Below are positions 28,167 to 37,500 of a DNA stretch of 40,489 bases, piece after piece. Below the pieces are notes generated by a model. That model was given only the letters and a program-made list of their open reading frames with translations. It had not been told where the DNA came from and searched no databases. The DNA lies in the NCBI GenBank assembly GCA_023267635.1, contig JAHFMX010000011.1, forward strand, positions 1 through 40,489, in the 5' to 3' direction. The position numbers and the translations under genes were made by a program. Origin of the DNA: a bacterium. GTDB taxonomy: Bacteria; Patescibacteriota; Minisyncoccia; Phycocordibacterales; UBA5272. Numbering within the stretch: position 1 is the first letter of the stretch; every line of letters starts with the position of its first letter.

Positions 28167-28772
28167 ATGAAATTCACACTCGCAACAAAACAGCATATGA
28201 CAGAATTCTTCTCCGAAGACGGGAAGGTTCATCCTGCAACAGTACTTAAGGCTACTCCTATGACTGTTACAGCACTTAAGACGGTCGAACGTGATGGCTA
28301 CGAAGCTATCCAGATCGGATCAGGTGTTCAGAAGAAGGAACGCGTTTCAAAGGCGGTTCAGGGTCATTTCAAGGATGCTACGTTTAAGGTGATGAAGGAA
28401 TTTCGTACAGCAAGTGGTGACCTCGCTCTTGGAGCAACTATTGCATGTGATATTTTCCAGAAGGGTGATGAGGTAACTGTTTCATCTATCTCAAAAGGAA
28501 AAGGATTCCAGGGTGTTATGAAGCGCCACGGTATGCACGGAGGTTGGCACCAGCACGGACAGAAGCACTCAATGCGTGAAATCGGTTCTATTGGAGCAAC
28601 AGGCCCACAGAGAGTGTTCAAGGGTAAGAAGATGGCCGGACGTATGGGAAGTGACCGAGTTACTCTCAAGCACGTTCAGATTCTTGACGTCGATGTTGAG
28701 AATGGATACATCCTCGTTAAGGGTGCGGTTGCAGGTCGCCGTGGAACTGTTGTGGAAATTAAGGCGAACTAA
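28167..28772 (+). CDS. rplC: Ribosomal protein uL3
   Basis: uL3 is an early assembly protein near the peptidyl transferase centre. The 201-aa product starts MKFTLATKQHMTEFF and carries GKGFQGVMKRHGMHGGWHQHGQKHSMREIGSIGATGPQRVFKGKKMAGRMG, the long loop that reaches into the 23S core (split here only by position, about residues 112-160). The ATG at 28167 is preferred to an in-frame TTG at 28095, whose Arg/Ser-rich extension has no uL3 counterpart. The 81-nt gap after rpsJ is longer than other gaps in the cluster. Confidence 0.95.
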   Translation: MKFTLATKQHMTEFFSEDGKVHPATVLKATPMTVTALKTVERDGYEAIQIGSGVQKKERVSKAVQGHFKDATFKVMKEFRTASGDLALGATIACDIFQKGDEVTVSSISKGKGFQGVMKRHGMHGGWHQHGQKHSMREIGSIGATGPQRVFKGKKMAGRMGSDRVTLKHVQILDVDVENGYILVKGAVAGRRGTVVEIKAN

Positions 28773-28792
28773 CAAGGACTAGTCAAACAAGT

Positions 28793-29476
28793 ATGCAAGT
28801 AACAATTTATACAACTGAAGGAAAAGTAGCTAAATCGATGGATGTTCCAGAGAACATTTTCGGAGCGGAATGGAATGCGGACCTCGTGTCGCAGGTTCTT
28901 TACTCACAGGCGTCAAACCGTCGCGCGGGTACTGCTCACACAAAGAACCGTGCAGAAGTTCGTGGTTCTCACAAGAAGCCATGGGCTCAGAAAGGTTCAG
29001 GACGCGCTCGTCACGGATCAGCTCAGTCTCCACTATGGAAGGGAGGAGGAGTAACATTCGGACCTCGAAATGATAAGAACTACAAGAAGACTATCCCTAA
29101 GGGTATGAAGGTTGCTGCGCTGTACTCACTTCTTTCTGCAAAAGTTAAGGCAGGAAAGGTTATTTTCGTTGACACTATTTCAGAATCTACAGGAAAAACT
29201 CAGGCAGCTGACGCAATCATGCGAAACCTTTCAACGATTGAAGGATTCAAGACACTTTGCTACAAGAAGCCAAACAATATCTACGTAACAACAAAGAAGG
29301 GAGATGAACTCACAAAGCGTTCATTCCGCAACCTTCCATATATGACACTTCATAACATGGAAGATCTTAACCCACTTGATCTTGCAAACACACGATACCT
29401 CGTTATCGCTAATCCAGAAGAGACGATTGCTTTCCTTTCATCTAAGAAGAACAAAGCTGTAGCTAAGGCAAACTAA
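28793..29476 (+). CDS. rplD: Ribosomal protein uL4
   Basis: The 227-aa product has the uL4 pattern: an N-terminal strand, then NRRAGTAHTKNRAEVRGSHKKPWAQKGSGRARHGS, the long exit-tunnel loop (about residues 43-80, given in part), PLWKGGGVTFGPRNDKNY, and the C-terminal Rossmann-like part with LVIANPEETIAFLS. Length is slightly above E. coli (201 aa). In E. coli L4 represses its own operon; whether that holds here cannot be seen. No Shine-Dalgarno sequence is present in the 20-nt gap after rplC. Confidence 0.95.
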   Translation: MQVTIYTTEGKVAKSMDVPENIFGAEWNADLVSQVLYSQASNRRAGTAHTKNRAEVRGSHKKPWAQKGSGRARHGSAQSPLWKGGGVTFGPRNDKNYKKTIPKGMKVAALYSLLSAKVKAGKVIFVDTISESTGKTQAADAIMRNLSTIEGFKTLCYKKPNNIYVTTKKGDELTKRSFRNLPYMTLHNMEDLNPLDLANTRYLVIANPEETIAFLSSKKNKAVAKAN

Positions 29477-29486
29477 TCAAACGTAT

Positions 29487-29804
29487 ATGGCAACAAAAAA
29501 AACTACAGTAGAAGAAAAGAAAGTTGAGAATGCAAACGCAAAGCTTATTCTTTCACCACGTGTGACAGAAAAGGCATCACTTCAGTCAAATCAGAACGCG
29601 TTTACGTTTGTTGTTCGATCTGAAGCCACAAAGCTTTCACTTCGAGACGAAATCAAGAAGGAGTACAAGGTAACACCTCGCGCAATCAACATCACAAACA
29701 TTCCTCGCCAGTGGACATTCATTAAAGGAAAAGTTGGACACAAGCAGGGTTATAAGAAAGCTATCGTGTTCCTTAAAAAGGGTGACACCATCAAGCTTGC
29801 ATAA
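29487..29804 (+). CDS. rplW: Ribosomal protein uL23
   Basis: The 105-aa product has the uL23 landmarks LILSPRVTEKASLQSNQNAF, TKLSLRDEIKKEYKVTPRAINITNIP and KKAIVFLKKGDTIKLA. uL23 lies at the tunnel exit, where trigger factor and SRP dock. The N-terminus has a Lys/Glu-rich extension (MATKKTTVEEKKVENANA). It lies 10 nt after rplD and 20 nt before rplB. Confidence 0.95.
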   Translation: MATKKTTVEEKKVENANAKLILSPRVTEKASLQSNQNAFTFVVRSEATKLSLRDEIKKEYKVTPRAINITNIPRQWTFIKGKVGHKQGYKKAIVFLKKGDTIKLA

Positions 29805-29824
29805 TCCAATTTTATTACACGACC

Positions 29825-30664
29825 ATGAAAACCTATAAACCAACAACTCCATCACGACGTAACATGACCACGGTATCATACCGCGGAGTTATTACGACGA
29901 ATGATCCGTACAAGCCACTTACGCATGGATTCAAGCGTGGTGTTGGACGTAACGCATTCGGACGCATCACAAGTCCATACAAAGGAGGAGGACACAAGCG
30001 TTCTTACCGTGAAATCGACTTCAAGTATGACATCATGGATATTCCTGCAAAGGTTGAAACAGTAGAGTACGATCCAAACCGATCAGGTTTTATCTCTCTT
30101 GTTTCATACCGAAACGGTGCAAAGCGTTACGTACTTCTTCCAAAGAGTATGAAGGTAGGGGATACATTTATTGTTTCTGAAAAGGCTGACCTTGAACCAG
30201 GTAATCGTCTTAAGCTTTCAAATATTCCAGTTGGAACATATGTATACAACATTGAGGTAAAGCTACACGCTGGAGCAAAGCTTGTTCGTTCAGCTGGAGT
30301 ATACGCTCAGGTTGTTGCGCACGATAACGGATACACATCTATTAAACTTCCTTCAACTGAAGTTCGAAAAATTGTCGACACATGTTACGCATGTATCGGT
30401 GAAGTTTCAAACGAAGAATTTCGTCTTAGAAATGTTGGTAAGGCTGGACGATCACGTAACCTAGGTCGCAGACCAAAGACTCGTGCGATGGCGAAGAATG
30501 CCGTTGACCACCCATACGGAGGAGGAGAAGGAGCACAGCCACGAGGAACACGTCGTCCAAAGACAAAGTACGGTAAAACTACAGGAGGACATAAGACTCG
30601 TAAGCCGAAGAAGTACTCAAACGTACACATCGTTTCAAGACGTGTTGTTCGCAAGAAGAAGTAA
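29825..30664 (+). CDS. rplB: Ribosomal protein uL2
   Basis: uL2 binds 23S rRNA near the peptidyl transferase centre and is needed for subunit joining. The 279-aa product has KTYKPTTPSRRNMT at the N-terminus, KGGGHKRSYREIDF, the OB/SH3-like core, and the conserved VDHPYGGGEGAQPRGTRRP loop with its functionally important His, followed by a basic tail. Length is standard. A weak promoter (TTTACT, a 16-nt spacer and TATAAT at 30709-30714) follows before rpsS. Confidence 0.97.
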   Translation: MKTYKPTTPSRRNMTTVSYRGVITTNDPYKPLTHGFKRGVGRNAFGRITSPYKGGGHKRSYREIDFKYDIMDIPAKVETVEYDPNRSGFISLVSYRNGAKRYVLLPKSMKVGDTFIVSEKADLEPGNRLKLSNIPVGTYVYNIEVKLHAGAKLVRSAGVYAQVVAHDNGYTSIKLPSTEVRKIVDTCYACIGEVSNEEFRLRNVGKAGRSRNLGRRPKTRAMAKNAVDHPYGGGEGAQPRGTRRPKTKYGKTTGGHKTRKPKKYSNVHIVSRRVVRKKK

Positions 30665-30686
30665 AATAGTATTTTCCGAAATAGTC

Positions 30687-30714
30687 TTTACTTTCAAGGA
30701 AAATCTGATATAAT
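30687..30714 (+). promoter_or_regulatory. Possible internal promoter before rpsS
   Basis: TTTACT (30687-30692), a 16-nt spacer and TATAAT (30709-30714), 15 nt before the rpsS ATG, in the only wide gap of the rplB-rplX stretch. Confidence 0.4.
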
Positions 30715-30729
30715 TAAACCCCATTAACC

Positions 30730-31074
30730 ATGACACGATCAATTCACAAAGGTCCATACGTAGACGAACGAGTACTTAAGAAGGTACTTGGAAAGCGCCC
30801 AGAAGAAACTGGCGTTATTAAGACCTGGATTCGTCGTTCAGACATTTCTCCAGAAATGGTTGGATTCACCTTCGGTGTATACAACGGAAAGATCCACATC
30901 GACGTACTTGTTACTGAAGATATGGTAGGACACAAGCTTGGTGAATTCTCTCCAACTCGTAAGTTCATCCGTCACGGAGGTAAGATGCAGAAGGAAATTG
31001 ACCAGAAGAAGAAGGAAACAGAAATCTCAGCTGCAAAGACTGCAAAAGCAACTACTGATACAAAGAAGAAATAA
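30730..31074 (+). CDS. rpsS: Ribosomal protein uS19
   Basis: The 114-aa product contains the uS19 signature: [43 protein letters not shown] and [24 protein letters not shown]. uS19 lies in the small-subunit head and contacts uS13 and tRNA. It has a C-terminal Lys/Thr-rich tail of about 25 residues beyond the E. coli protein (92 aa). rplV starts 5 nt after its stop, with no Shine-Dalgarno sequence. Confidence 0.96.
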   Translation: MTRSIHKGPYVDERVLKKVLGKRPEETGVIKTWIRRSDISPEMVGFTFGVYNGKIHIDVLVTEDMVGHKLGEFSPTRKFIRHGGKMQKEIDQKKKETEISAAKTAKATTDTKKK

Positions 31075-31079
31075 TAACC

Positions 31080-31409
31080 ATGAAAGCTCAACTTAACAAC
31101 TACCGCCAAGCACCTCGAAAAGTTCGTCTCATCACGACACTTGTACAGGGAAAAAACGCTCTTCATGCGCAGGCTATTTTAGCTACGATGATCAAGCGAG
31201 GAGCTCTTCCAATTAAGAAGCTTCTTGATTCTGCTGTAGCAAATGCTGGAGTTGGAGCCGACAAACTTATTATTAAATCTGCTCGTGTAGATAAGGGAGT
31301 AGTCATCAAGCGATGGATGCCACGTGCGATGGGGCGAGCGTTCCCAATCCACAAGCACACAAGCAAGGTGGTTATTGAACTAGCTAAGATAGACGAAACA
31401 ACAAAGTAA
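31080..31409 (+). CDS. rplV: Ribosomal protein uL22
   Basis: The 109-aa product shows NYRQAPRKVRLITTLVQGK at the start, the helix pair (ATMIKRGALPIKKLLDSAVANA) and the beta-hairpin WMPRAMGRAFPIHKHTSKVVIEL that lines the exit tunnel. Length is usual (about 110). It lies between rpsS and rpsC, with gaps of 5 and 4 nt, so translation is probably coupled. Confidence 0.95.
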   Translation: MKAQLNNYRQAPRKVRLITTLVQGKNALHAQAILATMIKRGALPIKKLLDSAVANAGVGADKLIIKSARVDKGVVIKRWMPRAMGRAFPIHKHTSKVVIELAKIDETTK

Positions 31410-31413
31410 TTTT

Positions 31414-32088
31414 ATGACACACGTAGTACACCCATATTCACATCGTCTTGGAATCATTCGCGACTGGAAGTCACGCTGGTTCGGCAAGGATCAAGCTTCA
31501 TACGTAGATCACCTACGTGCTGATGTTCTTGTTCGCGCATGGCTTACAAAGAAACTCCGCGGTATGTATGTATCTCTCATTGAGATCGAGCGTACTGAGA
31601 AGCAGTACCGTATTATGTTGCACACATCACGTCCAGGTATGATTATCGGACGTGGGGGAGATGGAATTGAGAAGCTTAAGCTTGCGCTTAAGAAAGAAAT
31701 GGCTCGTCTTAAGATCATTACTCCACAGGATGTGAAGCTTGATATCGTTGAAGTAACTTCTCCAGAAGCTGATGCTGCAATCGTAGCCGCTATGGTGTAC
31801 GAAGGTATCGAAAAGCGTCTTCCTTTCCGAAGAGTGCTCAAGATGACAATTGAAAAGGTTATGGCTAACCGTGATGTTCAGGGTGCTCGTATTCAAGTGT
31901 CAGGACGTCTTGGTGGAGCTGAAATGGCTCGTCGAGAAAATATCAAGCGAGGTGGAATTCCACTCCAAACACTTCGTGCTGATATTGATTTCGCTCGTGA
32001 AAAGGCACACATGACATACGGAGTTATTGGTATCAAGGTATGGATTTACCGTGGTATGAAGTTTGATAAGAAAGAAGGTCAGAAGTAA
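31414..32088 (+). CDS. rpsC: Ribosomal protein uS3
   Basis: uS3 lines the mRNA entry channel. The 224-aa product has the N-terminal segment with HRLGIIRDWKSRWF, a KH domain with RPGMIIGRGGDGIEKLK, and the C-terminal domain with GARIQVSGRLGGAEMARRE and PLQTLRADIDF. Length is standard. It follows rplV by 4 nt and precedes rplP by 24 nt. Confidence 0.97.
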   Translation: MTHVVHPYSHRLGIIRDWKSRWFGKDQASYVDHLRADVLVRAWLTKKLRGMYVSLIEIERTEKQYRIMLHTSRPGMIIGRGGDGIEKLKLALKKEMARLKIITPQDVKLDIVEVTSPEADAAIVAAMVYEGIEKRLPFRRVLKMTIEKVMANRDVQGARIQVSGRLGGAEMARRENIKRGGIPLQTLRADIDFAREKAHMTYGVIGIKVWIYRGMKFDKKEGQK

Positions 32089-32112
32089 TTGAATTAATTT
32101 AAAACAACGAGT

Positions 32113-32532
32113 ATGTTATTCCCAAAGAAAGTAAAACACCGAAAATGGCAGACAGCCCGCCTCTCAGAAGAGAAGCTTAACCGTCCTGAATCACGTGGTA
32201 TCACAGTGGCTTTCGGTTCGTTTGGTCTTAAAGCGGAAACTCCATCTCGTATTGCTGCGAATCAGATTGAAGCTGCTCGTCGTGCGATGTCTCGTCACGC
32301 AGGTAAGACTGCAAAGATTTGGATTCGTATTTTCCCAGATCGTCCAGTAACACAGAAGGCCGCTGAAGTTCCGATGGGTAAAGGTAAAGGAGATCCAGAT
32401 CGATACGTGTTTGAAGTACGACCAGGACGAATTCTCTTTGAGGTTGACGGTGTATCAGAAGAAATTGCTCGTGAAGCACTTCGCAAAGCTGGAACAAAAC
32501 TTCCAGTTAAGACTCGAGTAGTTACTCGCTAA
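32113..32532 (+). CDS. rplP: Ribosomal protein uL16
   Basis: The 139-aa product matches uL16: [61 protein letters not shown] and [21 protein letters not shown]. uL16 organises the A-site region of the large subunit. The product stops at the usual end. No uL29 (rpmC) gene follows; rpsQ starts 6 nt later. Confidence 0.97.
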   Translation: MLFPKKVKHRKWQTARLSEEKLNRPESRGITVAFGSFGLKAETPSRIAANQIEAARRAMSRHAGKTAKIWIRIFPDRPVTQKAAEVPMGKGKGDPDRYVFEVRPGRILFEVDGVSEEIAREALRKAGTKLPVKTRVVTR

Positions 32533-32538
32533 ACGCAT

Positions 32539-32805
32539 ATGACAAACAAAACTAACAATACAATAATCACCGTTCGCAAGAAGCTCACAGGAAAGGTTGT
32601 GTCTGACAAAATGGACAAAACTGTTGTTGTGAACGTTCAGCGTTACGTTGCTCACAAGAAGTACGGAAAGTACTACAAGATCGACAAGCGCTACAAGGCT
32701 CATGATGAAAAGAATGAGTACGTGGTAGGGGACACTGTCATCATCGAGGAGTGCCGTCCACTTTCAAAGGACAAGAACTTTACTGTTCTTGAAAAGAAGA
32801 ACTAA
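32539..32805 (+). CDS. rpsQ: Ribosomal protein uS17
   Basis: The 88-aa product has the uS17 OB fold motifs: [39 protein letters not shown] and [18 protein letters not shown]. An extension of about 12 polar residues ([12 protein letters not shown]) precedes the normal start. The extension has no uL29 similarity, so a fusion is excluded. The gene lies directly behind rplP. Confidence 0.95.
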   Translation: MTNKTNNTIITVRKKLTGKVVSDKMDKTVVVNVQRYVAHKKYGKYYKIDKRYKAHDEKNEYVVGDTVIIEECRPLSKDKNFTVLEKKN

Positions 32806-32827
32806 TTATTAATCTACATCTACTACT

Positions 32828-33208
32828 ATGATTCAAGCAGGAACAAACGTAATAATCACTGATAACTCTGGCGGAAAGCGCGGGCGAGTGTTTAAGGTGC
32901 TCGGAGGATCAAAGCGTCGTTATGCTTCTATTGGAGACATGGTGGTACTTTCAATCAAGGTTGCAGAACCTCGAAAGCAGACTAAGAAAAAGGATGTGGT
33001 GTATGGAGTAGTTGTTCGTACAACAAAGCAGATTCGCCGAAAGGATGGATCATACATTTCTTTTGACGATAACGCTGTGGTACTCGTTGATAAGGTAAAG
33101 AAGGAGCCTAAGGCAGGACGTGTGTTCGGACCAGTTCCTCGTGAGCTTTCTGAAACAGGTATTGAAGGATACCGAAAGATTGCTTCTCTTGCGCCAGAAA
33201 TTATCTAA
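32828..33208 (+). CDS. rplN: Ribosomal protein uL14
   Basis: The 126-aa product has [36 protein letters not shown] at the start (given in part: the DNSG core), [26 protein letters not shown] and GPVPRELSE. uL14 lies at the subunit interface and is the docking site of release and silencing factors. Length is near the usual 122. It is closely spaced with rpsQ and rplX. Confidence 0.96.
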   Translation: MIQAGTNVIITDNSGGKRGRVFKVLGGSKRRYASIGDMVVLSIKVAEPRKQTKKKDVVYGVVVRTTKQIRRKDGSYISFDDNAVVLVDKVKKEPKAGRVFGPVPRELSETGIEGYRKIASLAPEII

Positions 33209-33226
33209 TTACTTTAATTTAAATAT

Positions 33227-33511
33227 ATGCACGTAAAAAAAGGAGACAAAGTAATAGTGATTGCAGGTAAGGAGAAAGGAAAGTCTTCAACTGTAACGAA
33301 GGTATTGCGAGAAGAAAACCGCGTTATTCTTGATGGTCTTAACCTCATGAAGAAGCACACTCGTCCTACAAAGGCAGGAGCTAAAGGTGGAATTATTTCA
33401 GTTGCTATGTCAATTCATGCATCGAACGTGAAGCTTGCTGACAAAGCTGCTAAGAAAGAAAAGCCAGCAGCAAAGAAGAAAGCTGCTAAGAAAGCTGCTC
33501 TAGGAGCGTAG
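33227..33511 (+). CDS. rplX: Ribosomal protein uL24
   Basis: The 94-aa product has the KOW motif (KKGDKVIVIAGKEKGKSSTV) and the following VILDGLNLMKKHTRPTKAG. uL24 starts large-subunit assembly. The C-terminus is an Ala/Lys-rich tail (KKEKPAAKKKAAKKAALGA), and the usual C-terminal domain is shortened. It is followed by a terminator and a 226-nt gap before rplE, unlike the tight rplX-rplE spacing of most bacteria. Confidence 0.93.
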   Translation: MHVKKGDKVIVIAGKEKGKSSTVTKVLREENRVILDGLNLMKKHTRPTKAGAKGGIISVAMSIHASNVKLADKAAKKEKPAAKKKAAKKAALGA

Positions 33512-33559
33512 AGCGACGAAGAGATCTGAAGCCAGCAGGCGAAAGATCAAACACAATAC

Positions 33560-33590
33560 GAAACCGACTCAAATGAGTCGGTTTTTATTT
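33560..33590 (+). terminator. Terminator after rplX
   Basis: AAACCGACTCA / TGAGTCGGTTT stem with T-run, inside the ribosomal cluster. Confidence 0.88.
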
Positions 33591-33737
33591 ACAAATGCCT
33601 TTATTTATAGTAGAGTGTAAGTCTATTACCAATAAAGAGAGCGACGTATAACGTCTGGCAAGACAAGCAATCATTTTGCGTATCAAACCGACCAATCGTG
33701 CTCCCAGCTTGCGCAGGCAGGCAAATTAAATATAATT

Positions 33738-34295
33738 ATGGCTAAATCAGCATTTGTAGGTGTGCAGGAAATTGAAAAGGGACTCTTCGAGAAACTTTCA
33801 AAGGAATTTGGATACAAGAATATCATGGCGTCACCACACCTTGTAAAGGTAAATGTTTCTGTGGCGACTGGTTCTGCTATGAAGCGTGATAAGAAGCGAA
33901 ACGACCTCGTGGTTGATCGTCTTACAAAGATTACAGGGCAGCGTCCAACAGTACGTAAGGCAAAGATGTCAGTTGCGTCATTTAAGACTCGTGAAGGGGA
34001 TCCAATTGGAGTTGCGGTAACGCTTCGTGGAGCTCGTATGTTCGGATTCTTGGACAAAGTGCTTAACGTGTCACTTCCTCGTACAAAGGACTTCCGCGGG
34101 CTTAATCGTACATCAGTTGATGATATTGGTAACATGACGTTTGGTATCAAGGAACATACTATTTTCCCTGAAATTAAGGATGAAGAACTTAAGGATGTTT
34201 TCGGAATGGCTATCACGCTTGTAACAACAGCAAAGACAAAGGAAGAGGCGACTAGGTTCTTCGAGCTTATCGGTATTCCTTTTAAAAAGGCATAA
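33738..34295 (+). CDS. rplE: Ribosomal protein uL5
   Basis: uL5 binds 5S rRNA in the central protuberance. The 185-aa product has KLSKEFGYKNIMASPHLVKVNVSVATG, TGQRPTVRKAKMSVASFKTREGDPIGVAVTLRG (in part), FLDKVLNVSLPRTKDFRGL and the C-terminal ITLVTTAKTKEEATRFFELIGIPF. Length is normal. The gene is set apart by a terminator upstream and a hairpin element plus terminator downstream. It is followed by a surface-protein cassette instead of rpsN. Confidence 0.96.
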   Translation: MAKSAFVGVQEIEKGLFEKLSKEFGYKNIMASPHLVKVNVSVATGSAMKRDKKRNDLVVDRLTKITGQRPTVRKAKMSVASFKTREGDPIGVAVTLRGARMFGFLDKVLNVSLPRTKDFRGLNRTSVDDIGNMTFGIKEHTIFPEIKDEELKDVFGMAITLVTTAKTKEEATRFFELIGIPFKKA

Positions 34296-34297
34296 AT

Positions 34298-34400
34298 TGT
34301 TTAACTGCTTTGTCGCAAGAAGTTTTTCTTCCACGCAATGTACTATTCGTACATTTTGGTCATAAAAACTTCTCGCTCCTCGCATTTAAAGCAATTTCTG
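34298..34400. repeat. Long hairpin element after rplE (copy B)
   Basis: AAATTG..TTTAA pairs with TTTAAAGCAATTT, and GAAGTTTTT with AAAAACTTC. The conserved inner strands TGCTTTGTCGC (34316-34326) and CTCCTCGCA (34376-34384) match copy A after rpsG. The tip holds AATGTAC/GTACATT. Confidence 0.6.
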
Positions 34401-34444
34401 ACTTTTTAATCAAGAAGATCTAGTTTTTCTAAACTCATTCAACT

Positions 34445-34480
34445 AATAAAAAGCAGCATCTACGATGCTGCTTTTTATAT
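34445..34480 (+). terminator. Terminator before the surface cassette
   Basis: ATAAAAAGCAGCATC-TAC-GATGCTGCTTTTTAT stem. Confidence 0.92.
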
Positions 34481-34544
34481 ATCCTATTTTTCATATCCCC
34501 ACTTCCTCCTTCCTCCAACCCCCATATTCTCGTATACTGAAGAC

Positions 34545-37500
34545 ATGCTTTCGGGTCTTTTTCTCATACTCAACAAACTCTTTTCTTTAAACAAGAGGGT
34601 GGTAATGATCTCTCTCTGTGCGGTATTCCTCCTCTCCCCAACTCTCACGTTTGCCGCCAACCCAGCCTCTCCATTTTCTCCATCAGACAATGTAACAGAT
34701 CCAAACTGTTTACCTACAGATTCTAACTGTTATGTATCCATAACAAGCATGACATTTGTGAATGCTACTAGTACGAACCTCATTACTACAAGTGCTACTT
34801 CAACTAACTTCTACTCGACACTCATAAATGCAATCACTGCAGCATTTACTAACTTCACAGCAACAAACGCCACCACCACTAACCTCATTGCTACCAATGC
34901 AACATCTACGAACTTCTTCTCAACTGCTCTACAAGCAATCACTGCAGCATTCACCACACTCTCAACGACAGGAACTACTACACTCGCAACCACTGGTGGT
35001 AGAGTCAGTATCGGAACAACAACCCCAAACCACACACTCGATGTACAAGGTAACATCGGACTTGCTTCTTCAGGCTACATTAACTTCGGAGTAGTAGACA
35101 GTACCTCAGGGTATGGATTCCGAGATAATGCGGGAGCAATCGAATACAAGAACTCAAACGGAGGTTGGACATCATTCGCTTCAGCTGGTGCTGGAGGAGG
35201 ACAACTCCTTGCTGTATTTTCTACTTCAACTGCAGGAACAAATATCACCGTTAACTTCAATGGATCATCCAACTCTTCTCCGTCATATTCAGGAGGTGTT
35301 CTTACTCTTCCATCGAACGCATCACACATTGTTGTTGAAACGTGGGGTGCGGGAGGAGGGGGAGGGGGCTCAAACAGCGGAGCAACGGGAGGAACTGGAG
35401 GAACTACATGTTTCGGCACCAACTCTACAGCGTGTACGAGCCCAGCGCTCAGTGCAACGGGTGGAACTGGAGGAACTTCCTCGGGGGGAGGTTCTGTCGC
35501 TGGAACTGGAACAGGTGGAGATATTAATCTAACGGGCGGTGCAAGCGCTGGTCTTTCTGCATCAAACGCAAGTCTTAACTATTCTGCAGGAGGAGCGGGA
35601 GGGTCTGCACCCCTTGGTGGAGGTGGAGGTGGCAGTACGTGGTCTTCATCTGGAACAACTGGAGCTGCCTATGGAGGTGGAGGAGCAGGAGGAGGAATAT
35701 ACTCAGCTAATAGTTCTTGTGCTGCAGGAGGTGGAGGAGCAGGAGGAGGATATGCACGTAAACTGATTAGTAATCCGTCGGGCACCTATTACTATACAGT
35801 TGGCTCTGGAGGAGTAGGAACTGTTGCGGGAAGTGCTTGTGGAGTGGGGAGTCAGTATGGAGGAGGTGATGGTGGCTCTGGAGGAATCACCATCTCCATC
35901 TATACATCGGGAGTGTCTAACGGTTCTGTCGGAAGTGGTCTCACAGGATATCTACCATTCTATAACTCAAGTGGAACTAACCTCTCTGCTACGTCTTCAA
36001 TCTTTCTTTCTACTACAGGGAATGTGGGGATTGGGACTACTTCACCTATTTCTTCGCTCTTTGTTCAAGGATCTGGCTCCACTAGTCCATTCACAGTTGC
36101 TTCATCAACTGGAGCAACACTCTTCTCAATTCTTGCAAATGGAAACGTAGGTATTGGGACAAGTACACCAGGATCAAAGCTTGATATCTGGGGTAACTTT
36201 ACAGTAGGTACTTCATCTGTTTCATCCTTCTTTGTGAACACCGCAACAGGAAGGGTGGGAATTGGCACTACAAACCCTCAAGGAAAATTACAGGTAGAAG
36301 GCTCATTAATTATTCCTAGTTTTGAAACCGCAACTAATGTTATCTCTTTCCGCTCAGGGATTCCTGATGGAACAAATGTTGGTATACGTGCAAAAGATGT
36401 TGCAGCGTCAGGAAATCGCGATGGGCTTGAATTTTTTGGGCACAGCGGTTTTGATTTTAGCTCAGTTAGCGGGTCATCATTAATTTTACGTATTACTCAA
36501 GCAGGTAACGCAACCCTCGCAGGAACTCTCACTCAAAACTCCGACCAACGCCTAAAAACAAATATTACACCACTTTCTTCTTCATACGGACTTGATTCAA
36601 TCCTTAAACTTAACCCAATCACATACACATGGAAAGATAACGTTCATGGCACAAGCACTCAGATAGGTTTTCTAGCTCAACAGGTGCAGTCATTCTTCCC
36701 AGAACTTGTAACACGTTCTTCTGCTACTACAACAGATACCCCAGATGGAACATTGGCACTTAACTACATTAATCTCATTGCACCCGCCATTAAAGCAATC
36801 CAAGACATGAACTCAGTATTTAACGCAACCAATGCCCTAAACGCTTCTTCAACTATCTTCTCCTACTATCAGGGGACAACAACACCAGCAATCACTGTAG
36901 GAGCAACAGGAACACTCTCTGTAGGTAATTCTCTCATAGAAGGCGTCGTAGCCCGCTTCCAAAACGCCACAGGCTACTGTGATATCAATCCAACAACTAC
37001 ATCCCTCACATGTTCTTCAGATGAACGACTCAAGAAGAATATCCTCTCACTGGATGCAACTTCTACCTTCGACAAGTTCATTCAACTTAATCCAGTAACA
37101 TATAACTGGACTTCCGAAACTTCTACATCTTCAACCTCAACTCATGCAGGATTCATAGCTCAACAAGTAGAAACTCTATTTCCAGATCTTGTAGCAACCG
37201 ACGAACAGGGGATGAAGTCAGTGTCCTATGCTGGCTTTATTCCTTACATTGTTGAATCTATAAAGAGTCTTGTTGTAGAAGTGAAGGCTCTTACGGTAAA
37301 AGTTGCATCATTTGCGAATCTAGTAGAAACAGATAAAGTTAAAAGTAAAAGTATTTGTCTTGAAAACAATGGAGCGGAGACATGTATTAGTAAAGAAAAA
37401 CTTGACGCTATCCTCCTCCTCCTAGGGGAAACATCTACAAGTTCATCTGAACCAGTGGTGTCTCCAGACACATCAACTACTACCGTCGAAGTATCAATCT

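Noticed and set aside
34811-35766. Long open frames on both strands overlapping the adhesin.
   Set aside because: They are by-products of the repetitive Thr/Gly codons; the signal peptide, repeats and S74 domains are all in the 34545-37667 frame.
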